Source: Streptomyces omiyaensis (GTDB lineage Bacteria; Actinomycetota; Actinomycetes; Streptomycetales; Streptomycetaceae). From it: a stretch of 64,000 nt of DNA. A program made the position numbers and the translations under genes. This document shows, piece after piece, positions 16,654-25,564 of the stretch. The DNA lies in NCBI RefSeq assembly GCF_014650895.1, contig NZ_BMVV01000031.1, forward strand, positions 1 through 64,000, given 5' to 3'. Below the pieces are notes generated by a model, which saw nothing but the letters and a program-made list of their open reading frames with translations, had not been told where the DNA came from and searched no databases. How positions within the stretch are numbered: position 1 is the stretch's first letter; each line of letters opens with the position of its first letter.

Positions 16654-16700
16654 GAGGGTGCCCGTGTCCACCAAGGCGCTAGGTGGATGCGGGCACCCTC
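16654..16700 (-). terminator. long hairpin after the AGCS symporter gene
   Basis: GAGGGTGCCCG (16654-16664) pairs perfectly with CGGGCACCCTC (16690-16700); after a TG/TG mismatch, TCCACC (16667-16672) pairs with GGTGGA (16682-16687). The hairpin begins 25 bases after the symporter stop codon in its reading direction and also separates it from nhaA. Confidence 0.7.
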
Positions 16701-16724
16701 GGGAGCCGGGCCGCCGGGGGGCGG

Positions 16725-18260
16725 TCAGACGGCGGTCTTCACCGGCTCCTGGTCGGAGTCCCCGTCCGTGTCGAGGCCGGCGTCGCGGCGCTTGGCGAAG
16801 GCGAGGAAGGTGTTCAGCTCCCGCTTGACGACGGGGGCGAGGAGGTAGAGGCCGATGATGTTGATGACGGCGAGCATGAAGAGCACCGCGTCGGCCATGT
16901 CGATCAGGGTCTGGAGGGTCAGGAGCGACCCGGCGACGGCGAAGACGGTGTAGACGACCTTGTAGGTCAGCTCGCTGGCGCGGCTGCGGCCGAAGAGGTG
17001 CGTCCACGCCTTGAGGCCGTAGTAGCCCCAGGTCAGCACGGTCGAGATGGCGAACAGCATGACCGCGATGGTGAGGATGTACGGGAACCAGGGGAGGACC
17101 GTGCCGAAGGCGTCGGAGGTGATGGTGACGCCGCCGATGGACTCTCCGGCGCGGGCCTCGGCCCAGCTGGCGGGGTTGGCGATGACGATGGTCAGCGCGG
17201 TCATGGTGCAGATGACGACGGTGTCGATGAACGGCTCCAGGAGGGCGACCAGGCCCTCACTGGCGGGGTGCTTGGTCTTGACCGCGGAGTGGGCGATCGG
17301 GGCGGAGCCGAGACCGGCCTCGTTGGAGAACGCGGCCCGCTTGAAGCCGATGATCAGCGCGCCGAGGACACCGCCGGCGACGCCCTCGGGGTTGAAGGCG
17401 CCCTCGATGATCGTGGAGACGGCGGCGGGGACGGCGGTGACGTTGACGGCGATGACGACGAGGCAGGCGGCGATGTAGATGCCGGCCATCGCGGGCACGA
17501 GTTTGCTGGTGACGGAGGCGATCGAGCGGATGCCGCCGAGGAGCACGATGCCGACGAGGGCGGCGATCAGCACGCCGAAGAACAGGGCGCCGGCCGAGGA
17601 GCCCATGATGCCGCCCTCGCCGCCGGTGACGGAGACGAGCTGGGCGTAGGACTGGTTGACCTGGAAGAGGTTGCCGCCGAAGAGCCCGAAGAACAGGACC
17701 ATGAAGGAGGCGAGGACCGCGAGGACCTTGCCGAGGGTCTTGCCGTTCTTGCCGAAGCGTTCGGCGAGGCCCTTGGGCAGGTAGTGCATGGGGCCGCCGG
17801 AGACGGTGCCGTCGGCGTGGACCTCGCGATACTTCACGCCGAGGGTGACCTCGACGAACTTGGTGGCCATGCCGAGCAGGCCGCACAGGATCATCCAGAA
17901 GGTGGCGCCGGGGCCGCCGATGGAGACGGCGACGGCCACACCGGCGATGTTGCCGAGGCCGACGGTTCCGGAGACGGCGGCGGTCAGGGCCTGGAAGTGG
18001 TTGACCTCTCCGGCCGATCCCTTCTCGTCGTACTTGCCGCGCACCACGTCCACCGCAAGGCGGAACTTGCGCAGCTGGACGAAGCCGAACCAGCCCGTGA
18101 AGACCAGACCCGCGACGACGAGCCAGGCCACGATGAGCGGGACCTCGGTGCCCCCGACGGGCACGGAGTAGAAGACGACCTCGCCGAGCCAGCCGGCTAT
18201 CGGCTCGAAGAACCCGCTGACGGCCTCGTCGACGGACTGGGTGAAGGAATCGAGTGACAC
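16725..18260 (-). CDS. sodium:alanine/glycine symporter (AGCS family)
   Basis: Protein of 511 residues with about 10-11 membrane segments. AGCS signatures include the conserved loop AVSGTVGLGNIAGVAVAVSIGG split across helix 2, GGPMHYLPKGL and FKRAAFSNEAGLGSAPIAHS. It imports alanine or glycine with Na+. GTG at 18260 follows GAGG. It is a single-gene unit with a strong terminator. It links amino-acid uptake to the sodium gradient maintained by the two antiporters in the window. The GC-rich upstream region has no glycine-riboswitch signature that I can find. Confidence 0.88.
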   Translation of the reverse strand: MSLDSFTQSVDEAVSGFFEPIAGWLGEVVFYSVPVGGTEVPLIVAWLVVAGLVFTGWFGFVQLRKFRLAVDVVRGKYDEKGSAGEVNHFQALTAAVSGTVGLGNIAGVAVAVSIGGPGATFWMILCGLLGMATKFVEVTLGVKYREVHADGTVSGGPMHYLPKGLAERFGKNGKTLGKVLAVLASFMVLFFGLFGGNLFQVNQSYAQLVSVTGGEGGIMGSSAGALFFGVLIAALVGIVLLGGIRSIASVTSKLVPAMAGIYIAACLVVIAVNVTAVPAAVSTIIEGAFNPEGVAGGVLGALIIGFKRAAFSNEAGLGSAPIAHSAVKTKHPASEGLVALLEPFIDTVVICTMTALTIVIANPASWAEARAGESIGGVTITSDAFGTVLPWFPYILTIAVMLFAISTVLTWGYYGLKAWTHLFGRSRASELTYKVVYTVFAVAGSLLTLQTLIDMADAVLFMLAVINIIGLYLLAPVVKRELNTFLAFAKRRDAGLDTDGDSDQEPVKTAV

Positions 18261-18999
18261 GGTGGGGACCTCAGGTGCGCAGGACCGGCCTTGCGGGAGG
18301 CGGTGCCGGTGTGGGGGTGCGGTCTGTGAGCGAACGCCGTTGTCCGATCGGCGAGCGGGGTGACCGACGTCCGCGGACTCGGAGCGTGATCACCTCGGTC
18401 GTACAGCCGGGTCTTGCCCGGAACCCCGGTGCGGCGGCGAGGGGTGGTGCCACCTGCGGAGTTGGGCATTCCTAACACAGACCACACACCTTTTCACGTG
18501 ACGCAAATCACAGAACTGTCAGTGACATGGGAAAGGGCCAGCAGGTGTGATGTGACCGTTATGCGGACTGGTCGATCCGTTCACAGGACACGCATTTCTG
18601 CACGTCAGCACCGTGTCGCGGTACGTGCCTGTTGCGCAGCCCGGCTTGCCCCGCGATACGGCCGGATGGACCAGCGCAAGGAGAGAGATGTCGGGGAGGT
18701 GAAGCGTGACGGCTGCAGAGGATCGCGGACGCAGGACAGCCCCGTGATCCGGGCGCTCACGTCGTCGCGCCGCGTCACCCGGTTCACGGATCTCACGCCC
18801 GCGTAACCGCCACCGATCACGACCACACGCGTCTTCGCCGTCACGACGCCTCCGCCGTCCCAGGGCGTTCGGCATCAAGGCGCCGCGTCCTCTGGGAGAA
18901 GGCATGCGTCGGATCACTTCCCCGCGTGCGCGGACCTGCTCGGTGAAGAGCTCGTCCCTGCGAGCGCACCCCGAGCGCCCGGGCCCGGGCCCGGCCCGC
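18261..18999. other. 739-base region without an intact gene
   Basis: It comprises the leader and promoter of the symporter (the stretch 18470-18560 is relatively AT-rich, as promoters here are), an oxidoreductase N-terminal remnant at 18605-18844, and the space downstream of the SPFH gene ending at 19000. No other supported feature is seen. Confidence 0.5.
18605..18844 (-). pseudogene. N-terminal remnant of an FAD/NAD(P)-dependent oxidoreductase
   Basis: The first 30 codons read MTAKTRVVVIGGGYAGVRSV followed by NRVTRRDDV, an unmistakable dinucleotide-binding start (GGGYAG) like NDH-2-type NADH dehydrogenases. After codon 31 the similarity ends and the remaining 49 residues are basic and unstructured. 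There is no second half downstream. I read it as a gene truncated by deletion; the in-frame tail is not expected to make a functional enzyme. Confidence 0.6.
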
Positions 19000-20067
19000 C
19001 TATGCGCCGCCCTGGCCGTCCGACGTACGTCCAGACGTACGTCCGGGGGCGAAGGGAAGCGCCTCGGCATCGGCCTCGGCGGCGTCGGCGAGCGCCTCGG
19101 CGGCGGCTTCCGCCGCCTTCGCCGCGTCGTCCGCGGCTTCGGTCGCGGCCCTGTCATCGGCCGACGTCTCCCGGGTCGCCGGGGACTGGGGCAGCGCCTC
19201 GCCGAAGGCGCGCGACACGCCTTGGAGTGCGGTGGTGACCTCGCCCGGGATCACCCAGAAGGTGCTGCCGGCCCCCTGGGCGAGCTGGGGGAGCGTCTGC
19301 AGGTACTGGTAGGCGAGGAGCCCCGGGTCGGGGTCGTTGCGGTGCACGGCCTGGAAGACTTCGTCGATGGCGCGGGACTGCCCCTCCGCCTTCAGGATCT
19401 CGGCGGTGCGGTTGCCCTCCGCCCGCAGGACCGCGGCCTGCTTGTCCCCCTCCGCGGTGAGGATCTGCGACTGTCGCTGCCCTTCCGCTCCCAGGATCGC
19501 CGCCCTCTTGTCCCGCTCGGCGCGCATCTGCTTCTCCATCGCGTCCTTGATGGACTGCGGAGGGTCGATGGCCTTGATCTCCACGCGGTTCACCCGCAGC
19601 CCCCACTTGCCGGTGGCGTCGTCGAGCACGCCGCGCAGCTGGCTGTTGATGGTGTCGCGCGAGGTCAGGGTCTTCTCCAGGTCCATCGAGCCCACGACGT
19701 TGCGCAGGGTGGTGACGGTGAGCTGTTCGACGCCCTGGAGGAAGTCGGCGATCTCGTAGGCGGCCGCGCGCGGGTCGGTGACCTGGAAGTACAGGACGGT
19801 GTCGATCTCGACGACGAGGTTGTCCTCGGTGATGACCGGCTGCGGCTTGAAGGAGACCACTTGTTCCCGCAGGTCGATGACCGGGTAGACCCGGTCGATG
19901 TAGGGGATGACGAGGTTCAGTCCCGGCCTCAGGGTGCGTCGGTAGCGGCCGAGGCGTTCGACGTTGCGGGCGCGGGCCTGCGGCACGATGCGTACCGCCC
20001 TGATGACGGTGAACACGGCGAGTGCCGCGAGGATCAGAGCGGCGATGAGCACTCCGGACACGTCCAT
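19000..20067 (-). CDS. SPFH/band-7 (stomatin/QmcA-like) membrane protein
   Basis: Protein of 355 residues: N-terminal anchor (SGVLIAALILAALAVFTVIR, residues 4-23), SPFH domain (about 25-190, with the stomatin motifs RLGRYRRTLRPGLNLVIPYI and DTVLYFQVTDPRAAAYEI), a coiled coil (about 190-260), and an Ala/Asp/Glu-rich tail. Such proteins oligomerise into ring-like cages in membranes, often with NfeD. Here the NfeD gene lies 5 bases upstream in the same transcript, matching the classical NfeD-stomatin pair. ATG at 20067 follows GGGAG. It ends the flotillin operon. Confidence 0.87.
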   Translation of the reverse strand: MDVSGVLIAALILAALAVFTVIRAVRIVPQARARNVERLGRYRRTLRPGLNLVIPYIDRVYPVIDLREQVVSFKPQPVITEDNLVVEIDTVLYFQVTDPRAAAYEIADFLQGVEQLTVTTLRNVVGSMDLEKTLTSRDTINSQLRGVLDDATGKWGLRVNRVEIKAIDPPQSIKDAMEKQMRAERDKRAAILGAEGQRQSQILTAEGDKQAAVLRAEGNRTAEILKAEGQSRAIDEVFQAVHRNDPDPGLLAYQYLQTLPQLAQGAGSTFWVIPGEVTTALQGVSRAFGEALPQSPATRETSADDRAATEAADDAAKAAEAAAEALADAAEADAEALPFAPGRTSGRTSDGQGGA

Positions 20068-20072
20068 GGCTC

Positions 20073-20504
20073 TCACTCCCGGGGGTAGACGACGGCCGTT
20101 GCTCCGTCGATCTCCATGACGTCGACGGTCACGCCCGGAGGGATCACCAGCGCCTCGTCGTAGGCGCGCGCCGACCACTCCTCGCCGCCGATCCGGACTC
20201 GGCCGCCCGCCCCCGTCACCTCCGACACGACCCGGGCGGGCCGTCCCACCAGCGCGTCCACGCCGAACGGCTCGGCCGGGGGCCCGCCCAGGCGGCGCAC
20301 CGCCGCGGGGCGTACGAACAGAAGGCTGAGAGAGGCGAGGACGGCGAAGACCACGAACTGAAGTGGGGGCGGCAGGCCCAGGGCGGCGGTTCCCGCCGTG
20401 ACGGCGGCAGCGGCACCGAGGATCCCCAGCGCGGCGGTGAGGGTGAAGATCTCCGCCACGGCCAGCGCCCCCGCAACGATCAACCAGACCAGCCAAGGAT
20501 CCAT
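20073..20504 (-). CDS. NfeD-family membrane protein
   Basis: Short-form NfeD of 143 residues: three hydrophobic segments (about 5-20, 24-42 and 48-66) followed by a soluble OB-fold domain (about 75-143) with LVGRPARVVSEVTGAGGRV and GEEWSARAYDEALVIPPG, the typical NfeD C-terminal pattern. NfeD proteins bind SPFH partners and are their usual operon companions. It lacks the N-terminal serine protease of long NfeD forms. The spacing of 5 bases to the SPFH gene indicates co-translation. Confidence 0.85.
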   Translation of the reverse strand: MDPWLVWLIVAGALAVAEIFTLTAALGILGAAAAVTAGTAALGLPPPLQFVVFAVLASLSLLFVRPAAVRRLGGPPAEPFGVDALVGRPARVVSEVTGAGGRVRIGGEEWSARAYDEALVIPPGVTVDVMEIDGATAVVYPRE

Positions 20505-20568
20505 GGTGCGCTCCCGGCGGGGTGCGGCTCCGCGAAAGGCAAGCCAGTTCGGAATTTTTTGTGATGTT

Positions 20569-23500
20569 TTACCCTTCTTTGTTCTGTCGCACGCCCGGGA
20601 ACCCGGTCTCTCCCGGCTCAGTGGCCGTCGCCGTGTCGACGGCCGGTGCGGCGTGCCGCCTGCCGGGCCGGGCGAGGAGGTGGCGGGGGTCCGTCGCCCG
20701 GGTGATGGCCGTTTCAACCGCCGCGACGCGATCGGCGAGCAGGCCGAGGGCGGCGACCGCCCTCGCCAGGGGCTCTTCCCCGGAGTCGCCCAGCGCACGG
20801 GTGCGGGCATGGGCGGCGGTGATCTCGGCCCAGCGGGCGGCTTGTGCCGGCGTCCGGGTGCCGCGGAGTTCGGCGAGTTTGAGGAGGTTGGCCTCGGCGT
20901 CCGTGGTGAGGGTCTGGGCCTCGGCGGTGTAGTGGTCGTCGATGACGGCGGCGAGCTCGGCGTCGTTCATCGCGGGCGAGACGCGGGCGGCGATCTTGTT
21001 CATGGTGCGGTACGAGCCCTGGAGCCGGAAGGGCGGTTCGCTGCGGGCTTCTTCCGAGCGGGCGGCGGAGGCGATGTACTCGGCGTTGACGGCCAGGACG
21101 GTTTCGCGTGCGGTCAGCAGGTGCCGGAGGACGGCAAGAACCTGATCGAGCTCGGCCGGGGCATAGGGGTGGGAGAGGCGGTCGCGGCGCGCGGTCGGGT
21201 CCCCCACCGCCAGGCGGACGAGCAGTTCCACGTCCGTGCGCTCGCGGCCGGCCAGCGGGGCGAGCACCGGGTTCGAGGGGAGGGCGTTCTCGATGAAGCT
21301 GAGGGCGAAGACGTCCTCCTTGCCGGTGAGGACGTCGCCGAGGTTCCACACGTCGGCGCGGTTGGCGAGCATGTCGGGGACGCGGAAGGCGTGCCCGGAC
21401 TCTGTGTACGGGTTGCCGGCCATGCAGACGGCGAAGCGCTTGCCGCGCAGGTCGCGGCCGTTCAGCGTCCGGGTGGCGTCGCAGAGGGGGATGAACTTCT
21501 GCAGGAACTCGGGCGAGCAGTGCTGGATGTCGTCGAGGTACAGCAGGACGTTGTCGCCCGCGGCGAGGGCGAAGGCGATCTTCTCCAGTTCACGGCGCGC
21601 GGTGGCGTCGGGGGCCTCGGCCGGGTCGAGGGTGACCGTGCGCTGTCCGAGCGCCGGGCCGTCGACCTTGACGAGGAGCAGGCCGAGGCGGTCGGCGACG
21701 TACTCGATCAGCGTGGTCTTTCCGTACCCGGGCGGAGACAGGAGCAGCAGCAGGCCGTGGGAGTCGCCGCGCTTGGCGTCGCCGGCCGCGCCGAGCTGCT
21801 TGGCGAGGTTGTCTCCGATGAGCGGGAGGTAGACGTCGTCGACGAGCCGGTTGCGGACGAAGGAGGGCATCACCTTGGGCCGGTACTCGTCCAGGCGGAG
21901 CCGGACGCGCTCCGTGTCGACGAGAACGCGGCGACGCTGCTGGTAGGCGCGGTGGGCGGGCACGTCGTCGGCGGCGAAGGCCGCCGTCCTGGCGAGGAAC
22001 TCGTCGAGACGGAGGTCCAGGGCGCGGTCCGTCAGCCTCGGGTGACTGCCGAGGAGACCGGTGACCTTCGCCCCGGCGGGGCCCTCACCTTCGTAGCGTT
22101 CGAGCCCCGGGGACGACTCGACGGCGACCGCCTCGGCGAGCACGTCCTCGTCGAGGCCGTCGCCGGACGCGGACACGTAGGCGGTGAGCCAGGCTTCGAC
22201 GTGCTGCCGCCGTGCGCCGGGCGCGGTGAGGGCGGCGAGGGAGTCGTCGTACGAGGAGGTGTCGACGGCGTGGCGGAACTTCTCCAGGAGCGTGCGGGCC
22301 GGGGTGGACAGGACGAATCCGGCCGGTACGGCGGCGAGTTCCTCGACGAGGTACGCGGCGGCGGCCGGATCTCCGATCTCTTCGGTGAGGTCCCGTCGCA
22401 GTCCGTCGAGCACTGACTCGGTGCCGAAGAGGTCGCGGGCGTGGGCGAGGGAGGCGGCCCGCTCCGCCCACTGGGCGCGGTCCTCGGCCGTGGCGGTGTG
22501 GGCCCAGTGGAGCTGGGCGGTCGCCCGTGCCCGGCCGGAGTGCCTGAGCAGACCGGCCGTCGCGTGCAGGCCGAGCACCGCTCTCAGGATGACGGCGGCG
22601 TCGTGGTCGTGGACGCCCCGCTCGTACCCCTCGTCGTAAGCCCCCTCCGCCGCCCGCCGGGCGAGGGCGTGGAGGTCCTCGTCCGCCAGACCGCCGGCAC
22701 CGTACTCGGTGAGGAGGCGGGCGGCCAGGTGCTCGGACCGGTAGACCTCCGGCGACTCGGAGGGCAGGGGGCGGTTCCAGAAGCGGCGGGTCTCCTCGAA
22801 GGCCGGGTCGGTGACGGGTGCCCGGTAGTCCGTGCCGGTCAGGGCGAGGGCCAGGGCGTCGCCGGACGGTACGAGGGTGAGTTCGGGCGTCTGGCGGTGG
22901 ACGGCGAAGCGGTGCCGGCCGAGCCGGATGGTGTCCCCTCCGTCGGAGAACAGGTCGGTGCGGTCCCGCAGCGCGCGTCCGGCCTCCTGGCGGGCGGCGG
23001 CGAGCCGGCTCTCCAGCTCCTCCGCCCGCGTCCGGTCCCCGAGGTCCCGGAGGGCGGCCGCGGTGCGCCTGACCTTGACGACCATCGGGTCGGACGCGAA
23101 GTACGCGTGGACCTCGTCCTGGTCCTTCAGGGTCGCGGAACGGCGGGCGACCGCCTCCAAGACCCTCCTGGCCGAGTCGGCGTGCCGCTCCGCCTGCCGG
23201 GCACGGGTGTCCTGGAGGGACTGCCTGCGTGCGGAGAGCGCCTCGTGGATGTCCGCGCGCTTCTCGGCCAGTTCGTCGAGGAAGCCTTCGGAGGCGGAGA
23301 ACCGGGCCTCCAGGTTCTCCAGCTGGAGCATCAGGCGGCCGAGCTGGTCATCGCACGCCTCGGGGGTGTCGGCCGCGGCGAGGGCGCTGGTGACCGTCTG
23401 GCCGAGCAGCGCGAGTTCGGCCGCGAACTCGGCCGCGCCTTCGCGGTCGAGGAGTTCGGTGCGCCGGGCGGTGAGGACGGCACGGGCGCGGTTCAGGGCG

Positions 23501-25464
23501 CCGAGCACGTCCGCGATCCTGCCGAGGATCGCGGTGCGGAGCGTGGCGTCCCCGACGTCGAGCCCGGCGATGATCTCGCTGACCGTCCGCAGGGCGAGCG
23601 TGCTCGCGTCGATCCGCTCGCCGAGGGGGCCGGCCTCGGGGGCGGTGACCAGATCCCGCGCCTGGACGGCGAGCGCTTCGGCCTCCGCGTGCTGAGGGGC
23701 GAACGCGTCGTCGCGGCCGAGGAAGAGCACGGCCCGTCCGACCGCCGTGACAATGTCGTCCTCGGTCTCGGCCGCCAGGGACTCGATCGCGTCGGCGTCC
23801 GCGTACCGCATCTCCTTGAGCGTCAGCACATGGCCCTGTGCCTGGCGGAGTTCGGTGATGCGAGAGATCCATTCCTCCGCCGTGGCGGGGGCTTCGCCGT
23901 GGACGCGCCTTGTCAGCCGGGCGATGCGTTCGGCGGCCTTCGTGAGGGCTTCCGCCGCCTGGCGGGTGAGGGTGGTAACGGTCTCGAACTCGTCGACGAC
24001 CTGCGTGAGCGTGCCGAGGAGTCCGCCCAGCGGGGTGCGGAGGTCTCCGGCCGCCGGGTCTCCCAGCCAGTGGTGGACGTCTCCCGCACGGACGCAGGCG
24101 GAGCGCAGGGCTTCGTACACCTCGCCGGCGGGTGTGAGCTCGGTGGCCTGACGTGCGATCGACAGGCAGTCGGAGATGCCCCGGACGAGGTCGGCGTTGC
24201 CGATGCGGTCCAGGGGCCCGCCGCCGGTGGGTGTCGCGTGGACGTCGGAGAGGTAGGGCGTCCGCCAGACCTGTACCTGGTGGACGCGTCCGGGCTCTCC
24301 CCCGCCGTCGCGCAGGAGCAGCATCGTCCCGTCGTCGAGCAGCGCGTGCCCGTGGCCGGAAAGAGGAGCGGTGATCTCCTTGCGGATCAGGTTGTACGGG
24401 AGGAGCAGGGTCCGTCCCTCGGTCTGGTCCTGGAAGACGTACAGGAGGTCCTCCCCGTTGGGGGAACGGATCACCTGGTCGAAGGCGAGTTCTGCGGTGT
24501 CGGCGTCGAAGGTCTTCACGGTGCCGGTGGCGAGGCAGTAGCCGCCGGGGAACACGAGGCCGGCGTCTTCGGGCAGGCGCAGGCAGGCCTGCTCCAGGGC
24601 GTCGAGACGGACGACCGTCCTGGTGAGGGTGTTGAAGACGAGGTGCCGTCGGACCTCTTCCTTGTAGGGGCGTACCCGCACGAGGAGGAGGGGGCCGAGG
24701 GTCGCGTGGGCGACCTCGGCGTCGGCCAGGGACTGCAGCGGCTCCTCGACCGGCTCGGTGTGGACGCCGTCGGCGGTCTCCGTGTCGTTCTCCGTCTTCA
24801 GGGTCAGGGTCCCGCCGACCGTGGAGACGAAGAGACGGCCGCCGCCGACCGCGATGTGCGGGAAGCGGCCCGGTACATGGTCCTGACGGTCGGCCTCGAC
24901 CCAGTCGACCTCCTGGGAGGCGGGCAGGACGTGGTCGCGCTCGCCCCGGGCGTCGAGGAACCGCGGCGCGCCCGAGGTGCCGATGGCCCAGCGCAGGACA
25001 CGCAGGTCCCCCGCCTTCTCCCCCACCTGGAAGACGGCGAGCAGACGGCCGTCGACACGGCGCAGTCTCAGCAGGCGGGCGCCCCGGAAGTAGCGGTGCA
25101 GCGCCGCGAACTCGCGGCGGAAGTCGGGGTCGTCGAGGAGGCCGGGGAGGGCGTCCTCGGGCAGGGGGTTCAGGTCCCGGTCGTACAGGGTGAAGGTGTC
25201 GGCGACCGTGGGCTCCGCCCCACCCGTGGTCGCCGTGTGGCGGCCCACGAGCAGGAGGTCGTCACCGACGGCGGCAACGTCCCGGGGCAGGCATGCCTGC
25301 TCGGTCCGGAGGTGGGCCGTACGGGTGAGGGCCAGTTCTCCCGCCCCGAACTCCGTGATCCGCGCCTCGTTGAGGGCCTCGGCGCGCCGGGCGAGTTCGC
25401 CCGCCTGGGCGGTGAGGCGGTCGCGCAGCACCGCGTACGTGTCCTGGTCGATTCCGGTGCTCAT
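20569..25464 (-). CDS. giant DUF3686-type AAA ATPase of the flotillin operon
   Basis: Protein of 1631 residues, annotated in related genomes as DNA repair ATPase on weak grounds. The first 450 residues form a beta-rich DUF3686-like region (for example DTFTLYDRDLNPLP and LLYVFQDQTEGRTLLLPYN). Residues about 450-900 are long coiled coils, and an AAA module lies at about 1220-1480 with Walker A LLSPPGYGKTTLIEYVADRL (near residue 1240) and Walker B NVLLYLDDIQHCS (near 1308), then a sensor-like VCMAGNPYTESG. The AAA part resembles MoxR-type remodelling ATPases. No membrane segment is seen. AAGGAG precedes the ATG. The operon position between flotillin and NfeD genes suggests membrane-scaffold remodelling rather than repair. 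Confidence 0.8.
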   Translation of the reverse strand: MSTGIDQDTYAVLRDRLTAQAGELARRAEALNEARITEFGAGELALTRTAHLRTEQACLPRDVAAVGDDLLLVGRHTATTGGAEPTVADTFTLYDRDLNPLPEDALPGLLDDPDFRREFAALHRYFRGARLLRLRRVDGRLLAVFQVGEKAGDLRVLRWAIGTSGAPRFLDARGERDHVLPASQEVDWVEADRQDHVPGRFPHIAVGGGRLFVSTVGGTLTLKTENDTETADGVHTEPVEEPLQSLADAEVAHATLGPLLLVRVRPYKEEVRRHLVFNTLTRTVVRLDALEQACLRLPEDAGLVFPGGYCLATGTVKTFDADTAELAFDQVIRSPNGEDLLYVFQDQTEGRTLLLPYNLIRKEITAPLSGHGHALLDDGTMLLLRDGGGEPGRVHQVQVWRTPYLSDVHATPTGGGPLDRIGNADLVRGISDCLSIARQATELTPAGEVYEALRSACVRAGDVHHWLGDPAAGDLRTPLGGLLGTLTQVVDEFETVTTLTRQAAEALTKAAERIARLTRRVHGEAPATAEEWISRITELRQAQGHVLTLKEMRYADADAIESLAAETEDDIVTAVGRAVLFLGRDDAFAPQHAEAEALAVQARDLVTAPEAGPLGERIDASTLALRTVSEIIAGLDVGDATLRTAILGRIADVLGALNRARAVLTARRTELLDREGAAEFAAELALLGQTVTSALAAADTPEACDDQLGRLMLQLENLEARFSASEGFLDELAEKRADIHEALSARRQSLQDTRARQAERHADSARRVLEAVARRSATLKDQDEVHAYFASDPMVVKVRRTAAALRDLGDRTRAEELESRLAAARQEAGRALRDRTDLFSDGGDTIRLGRHRFAVHRQTPELTLVPSGDALALALTGTDYRAPVTDPAFEETRRFWNRPLPSESPEVYRSEHLAARLLTEYGAGGLADEDLHALARRAAEGAYDEGYERGVHDHDAAVILRAVLGLHATAGLLRHSGRARATAQLHWAHTATAEDRAQWAERAASLAHARDLFGTESVLDGLRRDLTEEIGDPAAAAYLVEELAAVPAGFVLSTPARTLLEKFRHAVDTSSYDDSLAALTAPGARRQHVEAWLTAYVSASGDGLDEDVLAEAVAVESSPGLERYEGEGPAGAKVTGLLGSHPRLTDRALDLRLDEFLARTAAFAADDVPAHRAYQQRRRVLVDTERVRLRLDEYRPKVMPSFVRNRLVDDVYLPLIGDNLAKQLGAAGDAKRGDSHGLLLLLSPPGYGKTTLIEYVADRLGLLLVKVDGPALGQRTVTLDPAEAPDATARRELEKIAFALAAGDNVLLYLDDIQHCSPEFLQKFIPLCDATRTLNGRDLRGKRFAVCMAGNPYTESGHAFRVPDMLANRADVWNLGDVLTGKEDVFALSFIENALPSNPVLAPLAGRERTDVELLVRLAVGDPTARRDRLSHPYAPAELDQVLAVLRHLLTARETVLAVNAEYIASAARSEEARSEPPFRLQGSYRTMNKIAARVSPAMNDAELAAVIDDHYTAEAQTLTTDAEANLLKLAELRGTRTPAQAARWAEITAAHARTRALGDSGEEPLARAVAALGLLADRVAAVETAITRATDPRHLLARPGRRHAAPAVDTATATEPGETGFPGVRQNKEG

Positions 25465-25495
25465 CCTCTGCCGCTCCTTGTACCGTGGTGATGGA

Positions 25496-25540
25496 CGGGT
25501 CCGGTGCCGGTGACTCCCCCGTTCGCCGGCACCGGGCCCG
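25496..25540 (-). terminator. intercistronic hairpin between flotillin and ATPase genes
   Basis: A 15-base stem (25496-25510 with 25526-25540, one G-T pair) encloses a 15-base loop, 25 bases after the flotillin stop and 32 bases before the ATPase start on the same strand. Without a U-tract it could be a partial terminator or an mRNA-stabilising element that makes flotillin more abundant than the giant ATPase. Confidence 0.55.
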
Positions 25541-25564
25541 TTCTGACCGCATCCCCGTGGGCGG

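Noticed and set aside
18261..18480. Glycine or sodium riboswitch upstream of the alanine/glycine symporter
   Set aside because: GC-rich inverted repeats exist, but I found no glycine-aptamer core sequence and no copy of the leader motif.
22441..25491. Plus-strand reading frame of 1016 codons opposite the giant ATPase
   Set aside because: It is the antisense shadow of a high-GC gene; its translation is Gly/Arg/Val-rich without motifs, whereas the minus strand carries Walker A and B motifs.
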